DNA of 64,000 nucleotides. Source: Bacteroidia bacterium (GTDB lineage Bacteria > Bacteroidota > Bacteroidia > JADZBD01). Position 1 is the first letter of the stretch. The number at the start of each line of letters is the position of its first letter. The notes under the pieces were generated by a model, which was given only the letters and a program-made list of their open reading frames with translations, had not been told where the DNA came from and did not search any database. The stretch spans positions 1-64,000 of the forward strand of contig JADZBD010000007.1 of NCBI GenBank assembly GCA_020852255.1, in the 5' to 3' direction. Made by a program: the position numbers and the translations under genes. Shown here in pieces: positions 8,090-18,125 of the stretch.

Positions 8090-9700
8090 GTGAATCCTTC
8101 ATCGCGCCACTTTCCTCTCCTTCTTGCAGCCTTTGCGCTCCTGATCTTTACCCCATTCCTTGGATCGGCGCATTTGTTTGACTGGGATGAGATCAATTTT
8201 TCGGAATGTGCCCGGGAGATGATCGTTACCGGAAACTACGCCTTCCCGCAGATTAACTTCCTTCCTTTCTGGGAAAAGCCGCCCCTTTTCATTTGGATGC
8301 AGGCTCTTTCCATGCACGCCTTCGGCATCAACGAATTTGCAGCTCGTTTTCCCAACGTGCTGTGCAGCGTGCTAACCCTGCTGACCTTGTTCCGAATCGG
8401 AAAAAAACTCCGAGGCCACACTTTTGGCTTGTATTGGGTACTGCTCTATGCAGGATCTGTACTCCCGCATTTCTATTTCCGGTCAGCGATCATTGATCCC
8501 TGGTTCAATTTGTTCATCTTCCTCGGAGCGGAACAGATTATTCTAGGCCTGCACGAAGAGTCGGCCGGAAAGCGACCCTTGCTGGCGGGCATGTGGACCG
8601 GACTGGCCATGCTTACAAAAGGTCCTGTAGCCCTGCTCATTGTATTGCTTTGCCTTGGCGTGCATTTGCTTATTGTGCGGGGGCGCGGAATTTCATTCCT
8701 GCAAGCACTTCGCTTCGGCTTCGCATTCCTGTTGTCCGGAGGATCATGGTTCATTTATCTTATCCTCAGTGGAAAATCGGAGCTGCTCGGAGAATTTATC
8801 CTCTATCAGGTCCGGCTATTTTCCACCGAAGATGCGGGGCACGGAGGCCCCTTCTTCTATCATGCGCTGGTGCTGCTCTTTGGCTGTTTTCCGGCCTCGG
8901 TATTCGCACTCTCCGGAAACTGGAGGCCGGTGTTTACTGTTTCGAAAGGGCACCGTACGTTGGAACAGGAGTTCCACCGATGGATGCGGATACTTTTCTG
9001 GGTTACGCTGATTCTGTTCTCTGTTGTACAAACTAAGATTGTTCACTATTCTTCGCTGTGTTATTTTCCGCTTACGTTTTTCGCAGCAGTGAATATGCAG
9101 CGCTTGCTTAGCGGTGAACTGCGGTGGAAGTCCCGCGATACTTTTCTGGCAGTGCTCACCGGAGGGGTCTTGTCGCTCGCATTTGTTGCAGCACCTCTGA
9201 TTGAACACCTGGAAACTTACCTGCTTAAACCCGGTGTGTTGCGGGATGAGTTCGCCAAAGCAAATCTGGAAGCGGAGGCCGCATGGATGGGGTGGGAGTG
9301 GATACCGGGACTTGTTTTCGCCGCACTGCTGGGATACCTGATCCTTGCTCAGATAGGGAGGAAAGTTGCATTGCTTCAATGGATTCCCCTGGCTACGCTC
9401 GCGGTTACCTCATTGATGATGGTGCTCGTTGTTCCAAGGGTGGAGGAATACAGTCAGGGTGCGGCGATCGCCTTTTACAAAAGCAAGGCAGGGGAGAATT
9501 GTTCTGTGGAGACTTACGGTTTCAAGAGCTATGCGCATCTGTTTTATGCTGCACAGAAAAAAAACACAGGTCTGCCTTCACCGCACATGTATCTGGTAAG
9601 CAGGATCACGAAGGCGGAGGAGTTGCAGAGACAATGCCCGGAATGTATTGAGTTATTCCGAAAGAACGGATTTGTGTTCTGGGAAAAGCGCCAGCCGTAA
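8090..9700 (+). CDS. Glycosyltransferase family 39-like membrane enzyme (ArnT-type)
   Basis: 536 aa with about ten to twelve hydrophobic segments. The first loop carries FDWDEINFSECAREM, the acidic DE motif that in GT39/GT83 enzymes handles the polyprenyl-phosphate sugar donor, followed by NFLPFWEKPPLFIW. It should move a sugar from a lipid carrier to a protein or lipid on the periplasmic side of the inner membrane. The start is GTG at 8090, placed by the promoter just before it. Donor and acceptor cannot be told from sequence. The gene is adjacent to, but separately promoted from, the AAA/DUF4143 gene. Confidence 0.85.
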   Translation: MNPSSRHFPLLLAAFALLIFTPFLGSAHLFDWDEINFSECAREMIVTGNYAFPQINFLPFWEKPPLFIWMQALSMHAFGINEFAARFPNVLCSVLTLLTLFRIGKKLRGHTFGLYWVLLYAGSVLPHFYFRSAIIDPWFNLFIFLGAEQIILGLHEESAGKRPLLAGMWTGLAMLTKGPVALLIVLLCLGVHLLIVRGRGISFLQALRFGFAFLLSGGSWFIYLILSGKSELLGEFILYQVRLFSTEDAGHGGPFFYHALVLLFGCFPASVFALSGNWRPVFTVSKGHRTLEQEFHRWMRILFWVTLILFSVVQTKIVHYSSLCYFPLTFFAAVNMQRLLSGELRWKSRDTFLAVLTGGVLSLAFVAAPLIEHLETYLLKPGVLRDEFAKANLEAEAAWMGWEWIPGLVFAALLGYLILAQIGRKVALLQWIPLATLAVTSLMMVLVVPRVEEYSQGAAIAFYKSKAGENCSVETYGFKSYAHLFYAAQKKNTGLPSPHMYLVSRITKAEELQRQCPECIELFRKNGFVFWEKRQP

Positions 9701-9703
9701 GAA

Positions 9704-10795
9704 CTAAGTATTACTACGAGTACTACCAAGGGGAAGCCGGATCGTGAAAGTGGTGCCTTGGCCCGTTTCGCTGTGAACACTGATGCTTCCGCCGTGGCGG
9801 GCTGCGATCTTGCGGCATACGGCTAAGCCGATCCCGGACCCCTCGTACTTCTTCCCTTCAAGCCGCTGAAAAAACTGGAAAATTTTTTCGCTGTACTTGT
9901 TGTCAAAACCAATCCCGTTGTCTGTAAAACGTATCTCGCTCACTTCATTTCCTGTCCGCTGGCCCTCTGTGACACAGCTCGTGATCCGGATTACAGGCGC
10001 TTCATTCTCCTTCCGGAATTTAATGGAGTTCGAGAGCAGATTCTGGAAAAGCTGACGGATCTGCGTTCGGTCCGCAGGAAGGTGAGGTAGCCCCGAGGCT
10101 TCAATTCGCGCCCCGCTTTTTTCAATGGAGTGCTCAAGGTCGTCTTGCACTTCTTTCAGCACTTCATTCAGATCAACCGTAGTGAAAACAGAATGTCGTG
10201 AGGAAAGACGAGAGTACGTGAGCAGGTCATCTATCAGCGTTTGCATGCGTGACGAGGCATTCATCATCCGGCTTAAATAATCCTTCCCCGTTTCGGAAAG
10301 CTTCTCCCTCTCAGTTGTCACAAGACGATCACCAAATGACTGGATCTTCCGGAGTGGTTCCTGCAGATCGTGCGATGCCACATACGCAAACTGCTCCAGG
10401 TCGGAATTAGAAAGCTTTAGTTCTTCGGTGAGCCGGAGTAGCACTTCCTGCTGTTGATGAATCAGCCTTTCTCTGCGTTTATAGATCAGAATTCCCACAA
10501 AGGTGATGAGGATGGACCCTACCGACAGAAAACGGTTGGTTAGTACAATGTACATTTCCGTGCCGGGAGGTTTGATAAGCAAGGCGAAAAGTGTCAGCAG
10601 TACTGAAACCACGCTGAAAAGAAGGGTGTTCATCATTCCTCTCATCCACAGCGTAAGCAGCACAACAACCACGTAAACAAATCCCCAGGCAACACCCTGC
10701 GGACTGCTGATATCGGCCCACAAAATCAATCCCGTCAGAACCACCCCTAAGGCGCCAAACAGCGTGGAAATCTTCTTGTCGGTTTTCGTGATCAT
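9704..10795 (-). CDS. Membrane sensor histidine kinase
   Basis: 363 aa. Residues 9-105 contain four hydrophobic segments without an obvious periplasmic sensor domain. A short coiled linker follows, then HisKA with H142 in YVASHDLQEPL. The HATPase_c domain has N-box NLLSNSIKF, G1 FTDNGIGFD, and GSGIGLAVC. The HDLQEPL form is that of the phytochrome-like kinase group. It is transcribed away from a response regulator gene 172 bp distant, which is the likeliest partner. The convergent GT39 gene ends three bases from its stop. Confidence 0.92.
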   Translation of the reverse strand: MITKTDKKISTLFGALGVVLTGLILWADISSPQGVAWGFVYVVVVLLTLWMRGMMNTLLFSVVSVLLTLFALLIKPPGTEMYIVLTNRFLSVGSILITFVGILIYKRRERLIHQQQEVLLRLTEELKLSNSDLEQFAYVASHDLQEPLRKIQSFGDRLVTTEREKLSETGKDYLSRMMNASSRMQTLIDDLLTYSRLSSRHSVFTTVDLNEVLKEVQDDLEHSIEKSGARIEASGLPHLPADRTQIRQLFQNLLSNSIKFRKENEAPVIRITSCVTEGQRTGNEVSEIRFTDNGIGFDNKYSEKIFQFFQRLEGKKYEGSGIGLAVCRKIAARHGGSISVHSETGQGTTFTIRLPLGSTRSNT

Positions 10796-10967
10796 AAAAG
10801 CGAAATTCGGAATATCTGATATGCGTCTGAATGATGGGAGTCACCCCGTTACCTAACAAGTACCCCAGGACCCACTGCTTTTATGATACTTGTCATATTT
10901 TCGGTCAGTGTCTGTGAACGAAATTGTTTTTTACTTTTAATCAGAATTAAAAAGATCAAGGTGCTTA

Positions 10968-11420
10968 ATGAGAATCCCGAAGTCGATCGAAATATTAATT
11001 GCCGATGATGACGCTGAAGACAGGATGCTGATCACGGATGCGTTGTATGAAAGCCGGCTGAAGAACACTATTCAACACGTAGAGAACGGGGAGGAGTTGC
11101 TCCAGTATCTGAGAAATGAAGGAAAGTTTAGCGAAAGACTGCTTTATCCTTTACCCGGAATAATTTTGCTGGATCTCAATATGCCGAAGAAGGATGGACG
11201 GGAAGCCCTGCGTGAAATAAAATCGGATCAGCGCCTCAGTTCCATTCCCGTTATTGTGCTGACCACCTCAAAAGCGGAGGAAGACATTGTGCGGTCCTAC
11301 GGACTGGGAGTGAATTCATTCATTTCAAAACCGGTGAGTTTCAACGCAATGGTAGAGATAATGAGGACCCTCAATAAGTACTGGTTTGATATTGTTGAAC
11401 TCCCGCCAATAATGAAATGA
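10968..11420 (+). CDS. Single-domain response regulator (Rcp1/CheY-like)
   Basis: 150 aa, one receiver domain only. The acidic pocket is D13-D15, the phosphoacceptor D69 lies in ILLDLNMPKKDGRE, Thr in VLTTSKAEEDI, and the conserved Lys in FISKPVSF. The long loop before D69 (about 55-63) is typical of Rcp1-type regulators that pair with HDLQEPL kinases, which fits the divergent kinase next to it. It has no output domain and probably passes phosphate on. Its last four bases overlap the next gene (ATGA), so the two are translationally coupled. Confidence 0.92.
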   Translation: MRIPKSIEILIADDDAEDRMLITDALYESRLKNTIQHVENGEELLQYLRNEGKFSERLLYPLPGIILLDLNMPKKDGREALREIKSDQRLSSIPVIVLTTSKAEEDIVRSYGLGVNSFISKPVSFNAMVEIMRTLNKYWFDIVELPPIMK

Positions 11421-12619
11421 AAGGACCGGAGATAAAGGTGTTGATGATTGATGATGATGAAGAGGATTTCATTATCACCCGGGATATTGTTTCAGGAATA
11501 GAGCACCACAAGTATTCTGTTCAATGGGCCGGCGATTATGATCGGGGGTTGGAGGAGGTGATGAAGCAGGATCACAATGTATATCTTGTGGATTATAACC
11601 TGGGTGTACGAAGTGGCGTTGAGCTGATCCGTGAAGCACGTTCGAGAAATCATACTGCGCCGTTCATTTTACTCACTGGGCAGCATGACTTTCAAGTAGA
11701 TCACAGCGCGTTGGAAGCCGGTGCTTCTGATTTTCTTGTGAAGGGAAGAATTGATGCCAGGCAGCTGGAATCAAGCATCCGCTACAGCATGGAGCATGCA
11801 CGGATACAGGAAGAGCAGAAGCTTCTGAATCTTAACCTGGAGGAACGCATCCGTGAGCGTACTGCCGTGCTGGAAGAAGCGGTGCAAGAACTGAATAAAA
11901 CCCGGAAAGAACTCAGCGATGCGCTCGTCAAAGAAAAGGGACTCAATGAACTGAAATCCCGCTTTATCTCAACCACTTCGCATGAGTTCCGCACGCCGCT
12001 CGCCATGGTGCTTTCATCCCTCACACTTGTACAGAAGTACGGCGATCTGAATGATAAGGATAATCAGTTGCGGCATATTACAAGAATTAAATCTGCGGTG
12101 AATCACCTTACCGATCTGCTGGATGATGTCCTGCTTGTTGGAAAACTCGAGGAGGGTAAGGTAGCGGTTCGTTATGAAGAATTCGATCTGACACAGCTGA
12201 TCAGTGAAACCTTAACATCGTTCCGTCTGTTGCTTAAGGGGAATCAGCTGCTGGATGTAAAACATAAAGGCCGCCCTGTGGTCATGAGCGATGAGAAGAT
12301 TCTGGAGCAGGTGCTCATCAACCTGCTGAGCAACGCCATAAAGTTTTCCCCCGACGGCGGAAAGATTACCCTTAGCTCTGAAACCGGCAAAACGGGCATC
12401 AGGATCAGCGTCAGTGATGAAGGTATCGGTATTTCGGAGGAGGACAAGGAAAATCTCTTTGGCCGGTTCTTCAGAGGAAAGAATGCAGCGGGTATCCAGG
12501 GAACCGGGCTGGGACTGAATATTGTTGTGAAGCAGATGGAATTGCTCAAAGGGAAGATATCCTGCGAGAGCGAATTGGGAAAAGGCTCTACCTTCACGAT
12601 TACCATTCCTATTCCCTGA
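11417..12619 (+). CDS. Hybrid receiver-histidine kinase (soluble)
   Basis: 400 aa. An N-terminal receiver domain has D12-D14 and phosphoacceptor D59 (LVDYNLGVRSG). A coiled coil follows (about 135-180), then HisKA with H189 in TTSHEFRTPL. HATPase_c motifs are NLLSNAIKF, VSDEGIGIS, GTGLGLNIV. No membrane segments are seen, so it should be cytoplasmic. With the single-domain regulator (overlap ATGA) and the divergent membrane kinase it could form a phosphorelay: kinase to regulator to this receiver-kinase. The output is unknown. Its 3' end overlaps tsaC on the other strand by 11 bp. Confidence 0.92.
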   Translation: MKGPEIKVLMIDDDEEDFIITRDIVSGIEHHKYSVQWAGDYDRGLEEVMKQDHNVYLVDYNLGVRSGVELIREARSRNHTAPFILLTGQHDFQVDHSALEAGASDFLVKGRIDARQLESSIRYSMEHARIQEEQKLLNLNLEERIRERTAVLEEAVQELNKTRKELSDALVKEKGLNELKSRFISTTSHEFRTPLAMVLSSLTLVQKYGDLNDKDNQLRHITRIKSAVNHLTDLLDDVLLVGKLEEGKVAVRYEEFDLTQLISETLTSFRLLLKGNQLLDVKHKGRPVVMSDEKILEQVLINLLSNAIKFSPDGGKITLSSETGKTGIRISVSDEGIGISEEDKENLFGRFFRGKNAAGIQGTGLGLNIVVKQMELLKGKISCESELGKGSTFTITIPIP

Positions 12620-13205
12620 TCACTTTCACATCCCCGCCGGTACAGTCCAGTACCCTGGAGGTATGAAGTCCTCCATAGCCTCCCGCAAGCACCAATTCCA
12701 CTTTATCACCGTACAGATCGTGAATGCGATCCGGATCCGACAGGTGTTCTGTCACTTCATCTTCCGCATCGCGAACCGAGGTGTTCAGAATCGGATTTCC
12801 CAGCTCTTTTACCAGTTCCCGGATGATCAGGTTATCAGGTACGCGGATGCCGATGGTCTTTTTCCGGTTGCGGAAAATTCCGGGCAGCCTGTTGTTTGAT
12901 TCAAGAATAAAAGTAACCGGCCCGGGCAGGAGTTTTTTCATTTCACGGAAAATATGGTTGGGAACCGGGCGTGTGTAGTCTGCCAGATGCGACAAGTCGT
13001 AAAAAAGAAAGGAAGGATTCGCCCGCCCAGGATCCAGTCCCCCGATCCGGCAAAGGCGTTCCCAGGCCCTGGAATTCATCATGTCGCAGCCCATCCCGTA
13101 AACCGTGTCGGTGGGATAGATCACCACGCCCCCTGAGCGAAGGATCTCCGCTGCCCTGCGGATGGCATCTGAATTAGGTTTATCAGGATTACAGTGCAGA
13201 ATCAT
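12609..13205 (-). CDS. tsaC: L-threonylcarbamoyladenylate synthase, Sua5/YrdC/TsaC type
   Basis: 198 aa, the length of the short TsaC form without the extra Sua5 domain. The signature GGVVIYPTDTVYGMGCD lies near residues 25-41, with NPSFLFYDLS and RVPDN further on. The enzyme makes threonylcarbamoyl-AMP from Thr, bicarbonate and ATP for t6A37 in ANN-decoding tRNAs. The start ATG at 13205 lies directly upstream of the conserved region. It ends in an 11-bp convergent overlap with the hybrid kinase. Confidence 0.92.
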   Translation of the reverse strand: MILHCNPDKPNSDAIRRAAEILRSGGVVIYPTDTVYGMGCDMMNSRAWERLCRIGGLDPGRANPSFLFYDLSHLADYTRPVPNHIFREMKKLLPGPVTFILESNNRLPGIFRNRKKTIGIRVPDNLIIRELVKELGNPILNTSVRDAEDEVTEHLSDPDRIHDLYGDKVELVLAGGYGGLHTSRVLDCTGGDVKVIRE

Positions 13206-13269
13206 TGTTTTATATTTAGCTGATTATAAGCATAATAGAATATATAATAAAAAGTATATCTTTAACATT

Positions 13270-13566
13270 GTGAAACGCCAGGATCTTGTTCATACGGTAA
13301 CCAGCCTGCAAAGTAAGGTGGAAAAATTGGTACATTTGCATAAGAAGCTGGCGGAAGAGAATCACCGGCTTACGGGGGAAACGGATTCACTCCGCAAAGA
13401 AAAAGAATCCCTAAAAATTAAACTGAAGTCTCTGGAAGAGAAGTTGCAGGTGCGGAACCTGGCAGCGGCAACCGGAGTCAATAGTACAGATAAATCAGAG
13501 TTAAAAAGTAAAATTAATGAGCTGGTGCGGGAAATAGACAAATGCATCGCTCTTCTTAACAGGTAA
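13270..13566 (+). CDS. Small coiled-coil protein upstream of zapA
   Basis: 98 aa from GTG at 13270. An upstream ATG in frame (13162) would run back through the tsaC start and add residues of no coiled-coil character, while TATCTTTA at 13256 suggests transcription starts between them. Nearly the whole chain is heptad-like (LVHTVTSLQSKVEKLVHLHK and onward), rich in Lys, Glu and Leu, with no Cys and no membrane segment. Small coiled-coil genes before zapA in Bacteroidota are uncharacterised. Size and fold resemble ZapB-like division proteins, which is only a guess. The gap to zapA is 17 bp. Confidence 0.8.
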   Translation: MKRQDLVHTVTSLQSKVEKLVHLHKKLAEENHRLTGETDSLRKEKESLKIKLKSLEEKLQVRNLAAATGVNSTDKSELKSKINELVREIDKCIALLNR

Positions 13567-13583
13567 GGGCAATACCCGATCCG

Positions 13584-13889
13584 ATGGCTGAAGTATCCAT
13601 AAAAATAAACATAGCCGGCAGAACGTATCCCATTAAGGTGGAAAAGGGAAGGGAAGGAATGGTGCGTAAGGCGGCAGAACAGATCAACCGTAAAATGGAT
13701 GAACTCAGGTCCAGCTACGCCGTAAAGGACGCGCAGGACCTGTTGGCAATGTCAGCTTTGCAACTATTCACACAGAACCTGCATACAGAACAGCAGATGA
13801 TGGTAGACCAGGACATGGCCTTCCGTCTGGTGGAAATGGAAGCCTTCGTATCCGATTACCTGCGTAAGGAGAGAGAGAGCGTGAACTGA
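13584..13889 (+). CDS. zapA: Cell division protein ZapA
   Basis: 101 aa. The N-terminal part (VSIKINIAGRTYPIKV) and following segment EGMVRKAAEQINRKMDELR match the ZapA head domain, followed by a C-terminal helix suited to the coiled-coil dimer. ZapA bundles FtsZ filaments at midcell. It lies in an apparent operon with the coiled-coil gene before it, and rny follows after 53 bp. Length is normal. Confidence 0.93.
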   Translation: MAEVSIKINIAGRTYPIKVEKGREGMVRKAAEQINRKMDELRSSYAVKDAQDLLAMSALQLFTQNLHTEQQMMVDQDMAFRLVEMEAFVSDYLRKERESVN

Positions 13890-13942
13890 TTCCTCCCGGC
13901 CCGTTTAATTCATTAAATGGGAACCCTAATATCTAAAGTATC

Positions 13943-15505
13943 ATGAATATCCAACTCGACATGATGGACATCATCATCATTGCCGTAACGGGTGTGGTTT
14001 GTCTCTTACTGGGAATAATCCTGACCACCTCGGTGCTTCGCAAGAGTGTCCTCAAAAAAGCACAGCTTAAAGTGAAGGAGGCGGAACTGGAGGGAGAAAA
14101 GATCAAAAACGAAAAGATCCTTCAGGCCAAAGAAAAATTCCTTCAGCTCAAAAGCGAACACGAGAAGCACGTGAACGAAAAGAACAGCTCGATTCAGTCT
14201 GCTGAAAACCGTATCCGGCAGAAGGAGCAGACCCTGAATCAGAAAACCGAGCAGGTACAGCGAAAAGACGCGGAGCTGGAAAACGTACGCAAAAACCTGG
14301 CCCACCAGCTGGAACTTGTTGAGCACAAAAAAGGCGAGATCGAAAAAATGCACCGCCGCCAGGTAGAACAACTGGAAACCATCTCCGGGCTCTCAGCGGA
14401 AGCTGCAAAGACCCAGTTGGTGGAATCACTGAAGGCGGAAGCAAAAACGGAAGCCTTGTCGCATGTGAAGGATGTGGTGGAGGAAGCGAAACTTACTGCC
14501 AATAAGGAAGCAAAGCGCATTGTTATCCAAACCATTCAGCGGGTGGCTACGGAACATGCTATTGAGAATTCGGTGTCTGTCTTTCACATCGAAGGGGATG
14601 AAATGAAAGGACGGATTATCGGCCGTGAAGGCCGTAACATCCGCGCTCTTGAGGCTGCTACCGGAGTGGAAATTATAGTGGATGACACACCGGAAGCGAT
14701 CATCCTTTCCTGCTTTGATCCGGTGCGTCGTGAAACCGCCCGATTGGCGCTGCACCAGCTGGTGTCCGATGGACGTATTCACCCGGCACGTATTGAAGAG
14801 ATCGTGGAAAAAGTAAAAAAGCAACTGGAAGAAGAAATCGTAGAAACCGGAAAGCGAACGTGTATTGATCTCGGCATTCACGCCCTGCATCCGGATCTCA
14901 CCCGTATGGTGGGAAGGATGAAATACCGTTCCTCCTACGGGCAAAATCTTCTTCAACACTCCCGCGAGGTAGCAAATCTCTGTGCCATTATGGCTTCGGA
15001 GCTGGGCTTGAATCCAAAGATTGCCAAGCGGGCCGGATTGTTGCATGACATCGGAAAAGTGCCGGAGGATGAACCGGAATTACCGCACGCAATTCTTGGA
15101 ATGAAACTGGCGGAGAAATGTAAGGAAAAGCCGGAGGTGTGCAATGCAATCGGAGCGCACCACGACGAGGTGGAAATGAATACGCTCTACGCACCCATCA
15201 TTCAGGTGTGTGATGCCATCAGCGGTGCCCGCCCGGGGGCACGGAGGGAAGTGGCGGAACAATACATGAAACGTCTCAAGGATCTTGAAAACCTTGCGGT
15301 TTCGTACCCGGGAGTTGAAAAATCGTATGCCATTCAGGCCGGACGTGAACTGCGCGTAATCGTTACGGCTGAAAAAGTGTCTGATAAGGATGCTGAAACA
15401 TTATCGTTCACTATTGCCCAGCGTATCCAAACGGAAATGACGTATCCCGGACAGGTGAAGGTTACCGTGATCCGGGAAACACGCGCGGTTAATGTAGCGA
15501 AGTAA
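13943..15505 (+). CDS. rny: Ribonuclease Y
   Basis: 520 aa. One N-terminal membrane helix (about 8-30) is followed by a long charged coiled coil (about 33-180), a KH domain with [15 protein letters not shown], and an HD domain with HD at 368-369 (GLLHDIGKV) and the earlier His in LLQHSREV. This is the full domain order of RNase Y, a membrane-bound endonuclease that starts mRNA decay. Its last 17 bp overlap the convergent M14 peptidase gene. Confidence 0.97.
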   Translation: MNIQLDMMDIIIIAVTGVVCLLLGIILTTSVLRKSVLKKAQLKVKEAELEGEKIKNEKILQAKEKFLQLKSEHEKHVNEKNSSIQSAENRIRQKEQTLNQKTEQVQRKDAELENVRKNLAHQLELVEHKKGEIEKMHRRQVEQLETISGLSAEAAKTQLVESLKAEAKTEALSHVKDVVEEAKLTANKEAKRIVIQTIQRVATEHAIENSVSVFHIEGDEMKGRIIGREGRNIRALEAATGVEIIVDDTPEAIILSCFDPVRRETARLALHQLVSDGRIHPARIEEIVEKVKKQLEEEIVETGKRTCIDLGIHALHPDLTRMVGRMKYRSSYGQNLLQHSREVANLCAIMASELGLNPKIAKRAGLLHDIGKVPEDEPELPHAILGMKLAEKCKEKPEVCNAIGAHHDEVEMNTLYAPIIQVCDAISGARPGARREVAEQYMKRLKDLENLAVSYPGVEKSYAIQAGRELRVIVTAEKVSDKDAETLSFTIAQRIQTEMTYPGQVKVTVIRETRAVNVAK

Positions 15506-17201
15506 CGCGCGCCACAGGATACCTGCGGTGTGAGCTCTCGTAGTAGGGAGAGTTCAGATAAATAAAATACAATTGTGCGAAAGCATCCGCGGCGAACACC
15601 GGATCGGATGCTTTCTTTTTTTCGAACTGTTCTTTCAATGCCGCGTTTCGGTCCAGGAGTTCTTTTGCCTTCTCTTCAAACACATAATCTGAAAACCATT
15701 CCTTCTGCTGGAGCACCGCATCAAAAAATCCCCACGCGAAATAGGAATCAGGAGCCTGAGGCTCCAGGGTTTCCACCGCAAAACGCCGGGTGATCATGTC
15801 GGGGTACACCAGGTAATCGCCTTTGTAATAATGTACATTCTGCGTATCTCTCCGCACCTGAATATTCGAATGAAGGTAATGTCCTTCATAAGGATTTTTC
15901 CCGGTCTGAATATCCCCGATATAGTATACCTCCACACGTATCGTGCTGTCTTTTTTTAATCGTTTCACCGGAACTTTATTCCATTCTAATCGCCGGATCA
16001 CTTCATCCCAAGCCTGCGGAATCACATAGCATAAGGGTCGTTCAACCTGCAGAGAGGGAGAGTAGGTGTTAAAGTACTTTACAGGGAAGGTTACTTGTTG
16101 TGTGGTATCGTAAAATAAACGGCTCAGGCCGGTAACTTCACTCTTCTTTTTCATGGACCGAAATCCCAGAAAGTCAAACAGGGTATATGCAGCGGTGTCC
16201 AGCTGCCAGTCCAGGATCACGGTTTTTCCGGTTTCGAAACCTGTCTTACGGGAGGCATTACGCGCATTCCGGATATTCGCGTTTTCTTTGGCCGAGATAT
16301 CCAGCAGGGCTTCCAGGAAAACGCGCGTGGCTTTCACCCGCTGATCAAAGGGTTTTAACATATGCGTTTCTACAACATAGCCAATGCAGCTGTACAGGGC
16401 CGCATAACCGGTGCTGTAACGGGGCGTTTCCATATACCCCACGATTCCGCTCTCCGGAGTTTCACCCAGGGTGTTCACATACGGACAATAGCTGAATCCT
16501 CTTTTCGTGCAGTAGTCTTGTAACAGGGGATCCATTCGATCCATTTGTTTGGAAGACATTCCGCCGAGTTTATCCCGCTGCGTATGGATCAGCGTTAATG
16601 TATATTGATAGTCGGCACCATTAGAAACATGGGTGTCAACCAAAATGTGCGGATCCCATTTTCGAAAGAGTTTCGTAAAGCTCTCCGCATTCTTTGAATC
16701 ACATTTAATAAAATCTCTGTTTAGGTCCAGATTCTGTGCGTTGCCGCGAAAGCCGTATTCCTCCGGTCCGAATTGGTTCGCCCGCGAACAGCAGCTGCGG
16801 TTCAATGTGCCGCCTACATTATAGGTAGGAATGATCAGGATCACCACATCCTTCGGAATGCTACCGGTCTTCAGCAGATCCCGGCTCCATTCCATGCAGG
16901 CGTTTATGCCGTCCGGTTCGCCGGGATGAATCCCGTTATTGATCAACAGGATCAACTTCCCCTGTTCCTTCAGTTTCTTCGGCTCAAATTCATTATTCGC
17001 CGACAGGATGAATACATGCAGCGGTTCGCCAATATCCGTTTTCCCTGCCTTTACCAGTTTGCACCTGGAATATTTTTTATCCAGCGACTCGTAAAATTTA
17101 ATGATGGAATCGTAGGTGGGTGTGAAATTTCCCGCGAAGAGGGAACAGGAGATAAAACAGATGCAGAATAAGTACTCCCTACCTCGGCTACCGTACATCA
17201 T
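15489..17201 (-). CDS. M14 family zinc carboxypeptidase-like protein, secreted
   Basis: 570 aa. A hydrophobic N-terminal segment (about 10-24) is a probable signal peptide. The zinc site is visible: H92 and E95 in GIHPGEPDG and H191 in [18 protein letters not shown] near 157-164 supplies the Asn-Arg pair that binds the substrate carboxylate. The C-terminal 250 residues look beta-rich. It would trim peptides in the periplasm or outside; the substrate is unknown. Two ATGs start the frame in tandem and the choice matters little. Confidence 0.88.
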   Translation of the reverse strand: MMYGSRGREYLFCICFISCSLFAGNFTPTYDSIIKFYESLDKKYSRCKLVKAGKTDIGEPLHVFILSANNEFEPKKLKEQGKLILLINNGIHPGEPDGINACMEWSRDLLKTGSIPKDVVILIIPTYNVGGTLNRSCCSRANQFGPEEYGFRGNAQNLDLNRDFIKCDSKNAESFTKLFRKWDPHILVDTHVSNGADYQYTLTLIHTQRDKLGGMSSKQMDRMDPLLQDYCTKRGFSYCPYVNTLGETPESGIVGYMETPRYSTGYAALYSCIGYVVETHMLKPFDQRVKATRVFLEALLDISAKENANIRNARNASRKTGFETGKTVILDWQLDTAAYTLFDFLGFRSMKKKSEVTGLSRLFYDTTQQVTFPVKYFNTYSPSLQVERPLCYVIPQAWDEVIRRLEWNKVPVKRLKKDSTIRVEVYYIGDIQTGKNPYEGHYLHSNIQVRRDTQNVHYYKGDYLVYPDMITRRFAVETLEPQAPDSYFAWGFFDAVLQQKEWFSDYVFEEKAKELLDRNAALKEQFEKKKASDPVFAADAFAQLYFIYLNSPYYESSHRRYPVARVTSLH

Positions 17202-17210
17202 CCCCGGTTC

Positions 17211-18125
17211 TTAATTGGCCATAATTTTCTGCCACTTAATGCCGTTGCCGGGATCTATCTCGTTGAGCAGATTCATGATCTTGGTTTTTTCATCCGGAAA
17301 TGATTGGCTGAAGAGATTTACGATCTCATCCGCTTTTCCCTGAAAATATACCTGCATGGTAAAGGACAAGGGTTTGTCGTTATGTACCTTCTTCAGTAAC
17401 AGGAGCGCGTCGGCTGCCACGCTTCTCCCGGAGGTGAGATCCTGCTGCATAATGTCCAGCCCCAGCCGGTGATATTTGTAGTTGCATTCCCGGATCGGTT
17501 TGAATACTCCGTCCAGCATGTTGGTCACCATCCAGTAGCGGTTCTTTTGTCCTTCGAAAGCCTTCCATCCCTTTTCGGGTACGTTCTGTGCATTGTTCAC
17601 AATGGTTTGTGCGAATTGAAAGTAAGGTGTTCCTCCTTCCGGCGAAAAGGTATCGTAGTCTATTCCGATAATCATATAGGCATAAAAGGCGAGAACAGAC
17701 GTGAGGTTGGATAAGTGCGAGGTTTTGGAAAATTCGAGTGGCTGGTATTCCAGGTACTTGAACTGGAAATCTACGTCATTGTGATTAAAAACAAGTGAGT
17801 TATAAGACGTTTTGAAAACGGGGCGGCTGGATTGAATTTGCATCGATCCTTTGAATTCGTCGGATGATAGTTTGTCGTTGATTGTTATCGTCAGATTGCA
17901 GGTGATCCGTTCTTCCTGTTTGAACTGATCGCCGGTCCAGCGTGTATTGTTCATGAATTCGCTGATCGCCAGCTGCAGGGTTTCGAAAATCTTTTTTTCT
18001 GTAGTGCCCTGAATGGTGGGAGAAAGGATCTGTACATTGCAGTTGAGTTCCTGCGCAGATAGAAGGGAAATGTCTGATGTCAGATAGCATGCAATGGATA
18101 TAAACAGAGCCACCAGATGTTTCAT
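17211..18125 (-). CDS. DUF4835 family protein, exported
   Basis: 304 aa. Residues 1-24 form a signal peptide ending near LSAQ, followed by ELNCNVQILSPTIQGT, the recognised start of DUF4835 proteins. No catalytic motif is seen. The family is nearly confined to Bacteroidota and is regularly found next to coaBC, as here: its ATG overlaps the coaBC stop by four bases (ATGA). It is likely periplasmic. The function is unknown. Confidence 0.9.
   Translation of the reverse strand: MKHLVALFISIACYLTSDISLLSAQELNCNVQILSPTIQGTTEKKIFETLQLAISEFMNNTRWTGDQFKQEERITCNLTITINDKLSSDEFKGSMQIQSSRPVFKTSYNSLVFNHNDVDFQFKYLEYQPLEFSKTSHLSNLTSVLAFYAYMIIGIDYDTFSPEGGTPYFQFAQTIVNNAQNVPEKGWKAFEGQKNRYWMVTNMLDGVFKPIRECNYKYHRLGLDIMQQDLTSGRSVAADALLLLKKVHNDKPLSFTMQVYFQGKADEIVNLFSQSFPDEKTKIMNLLNEIDPGNGIKWQKIMAN

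Noticed and set aside
14426-15046. 206-aa minus-strand open frame
   Set aside because: Shadow of ribonuclease Y's KH and HD domains.
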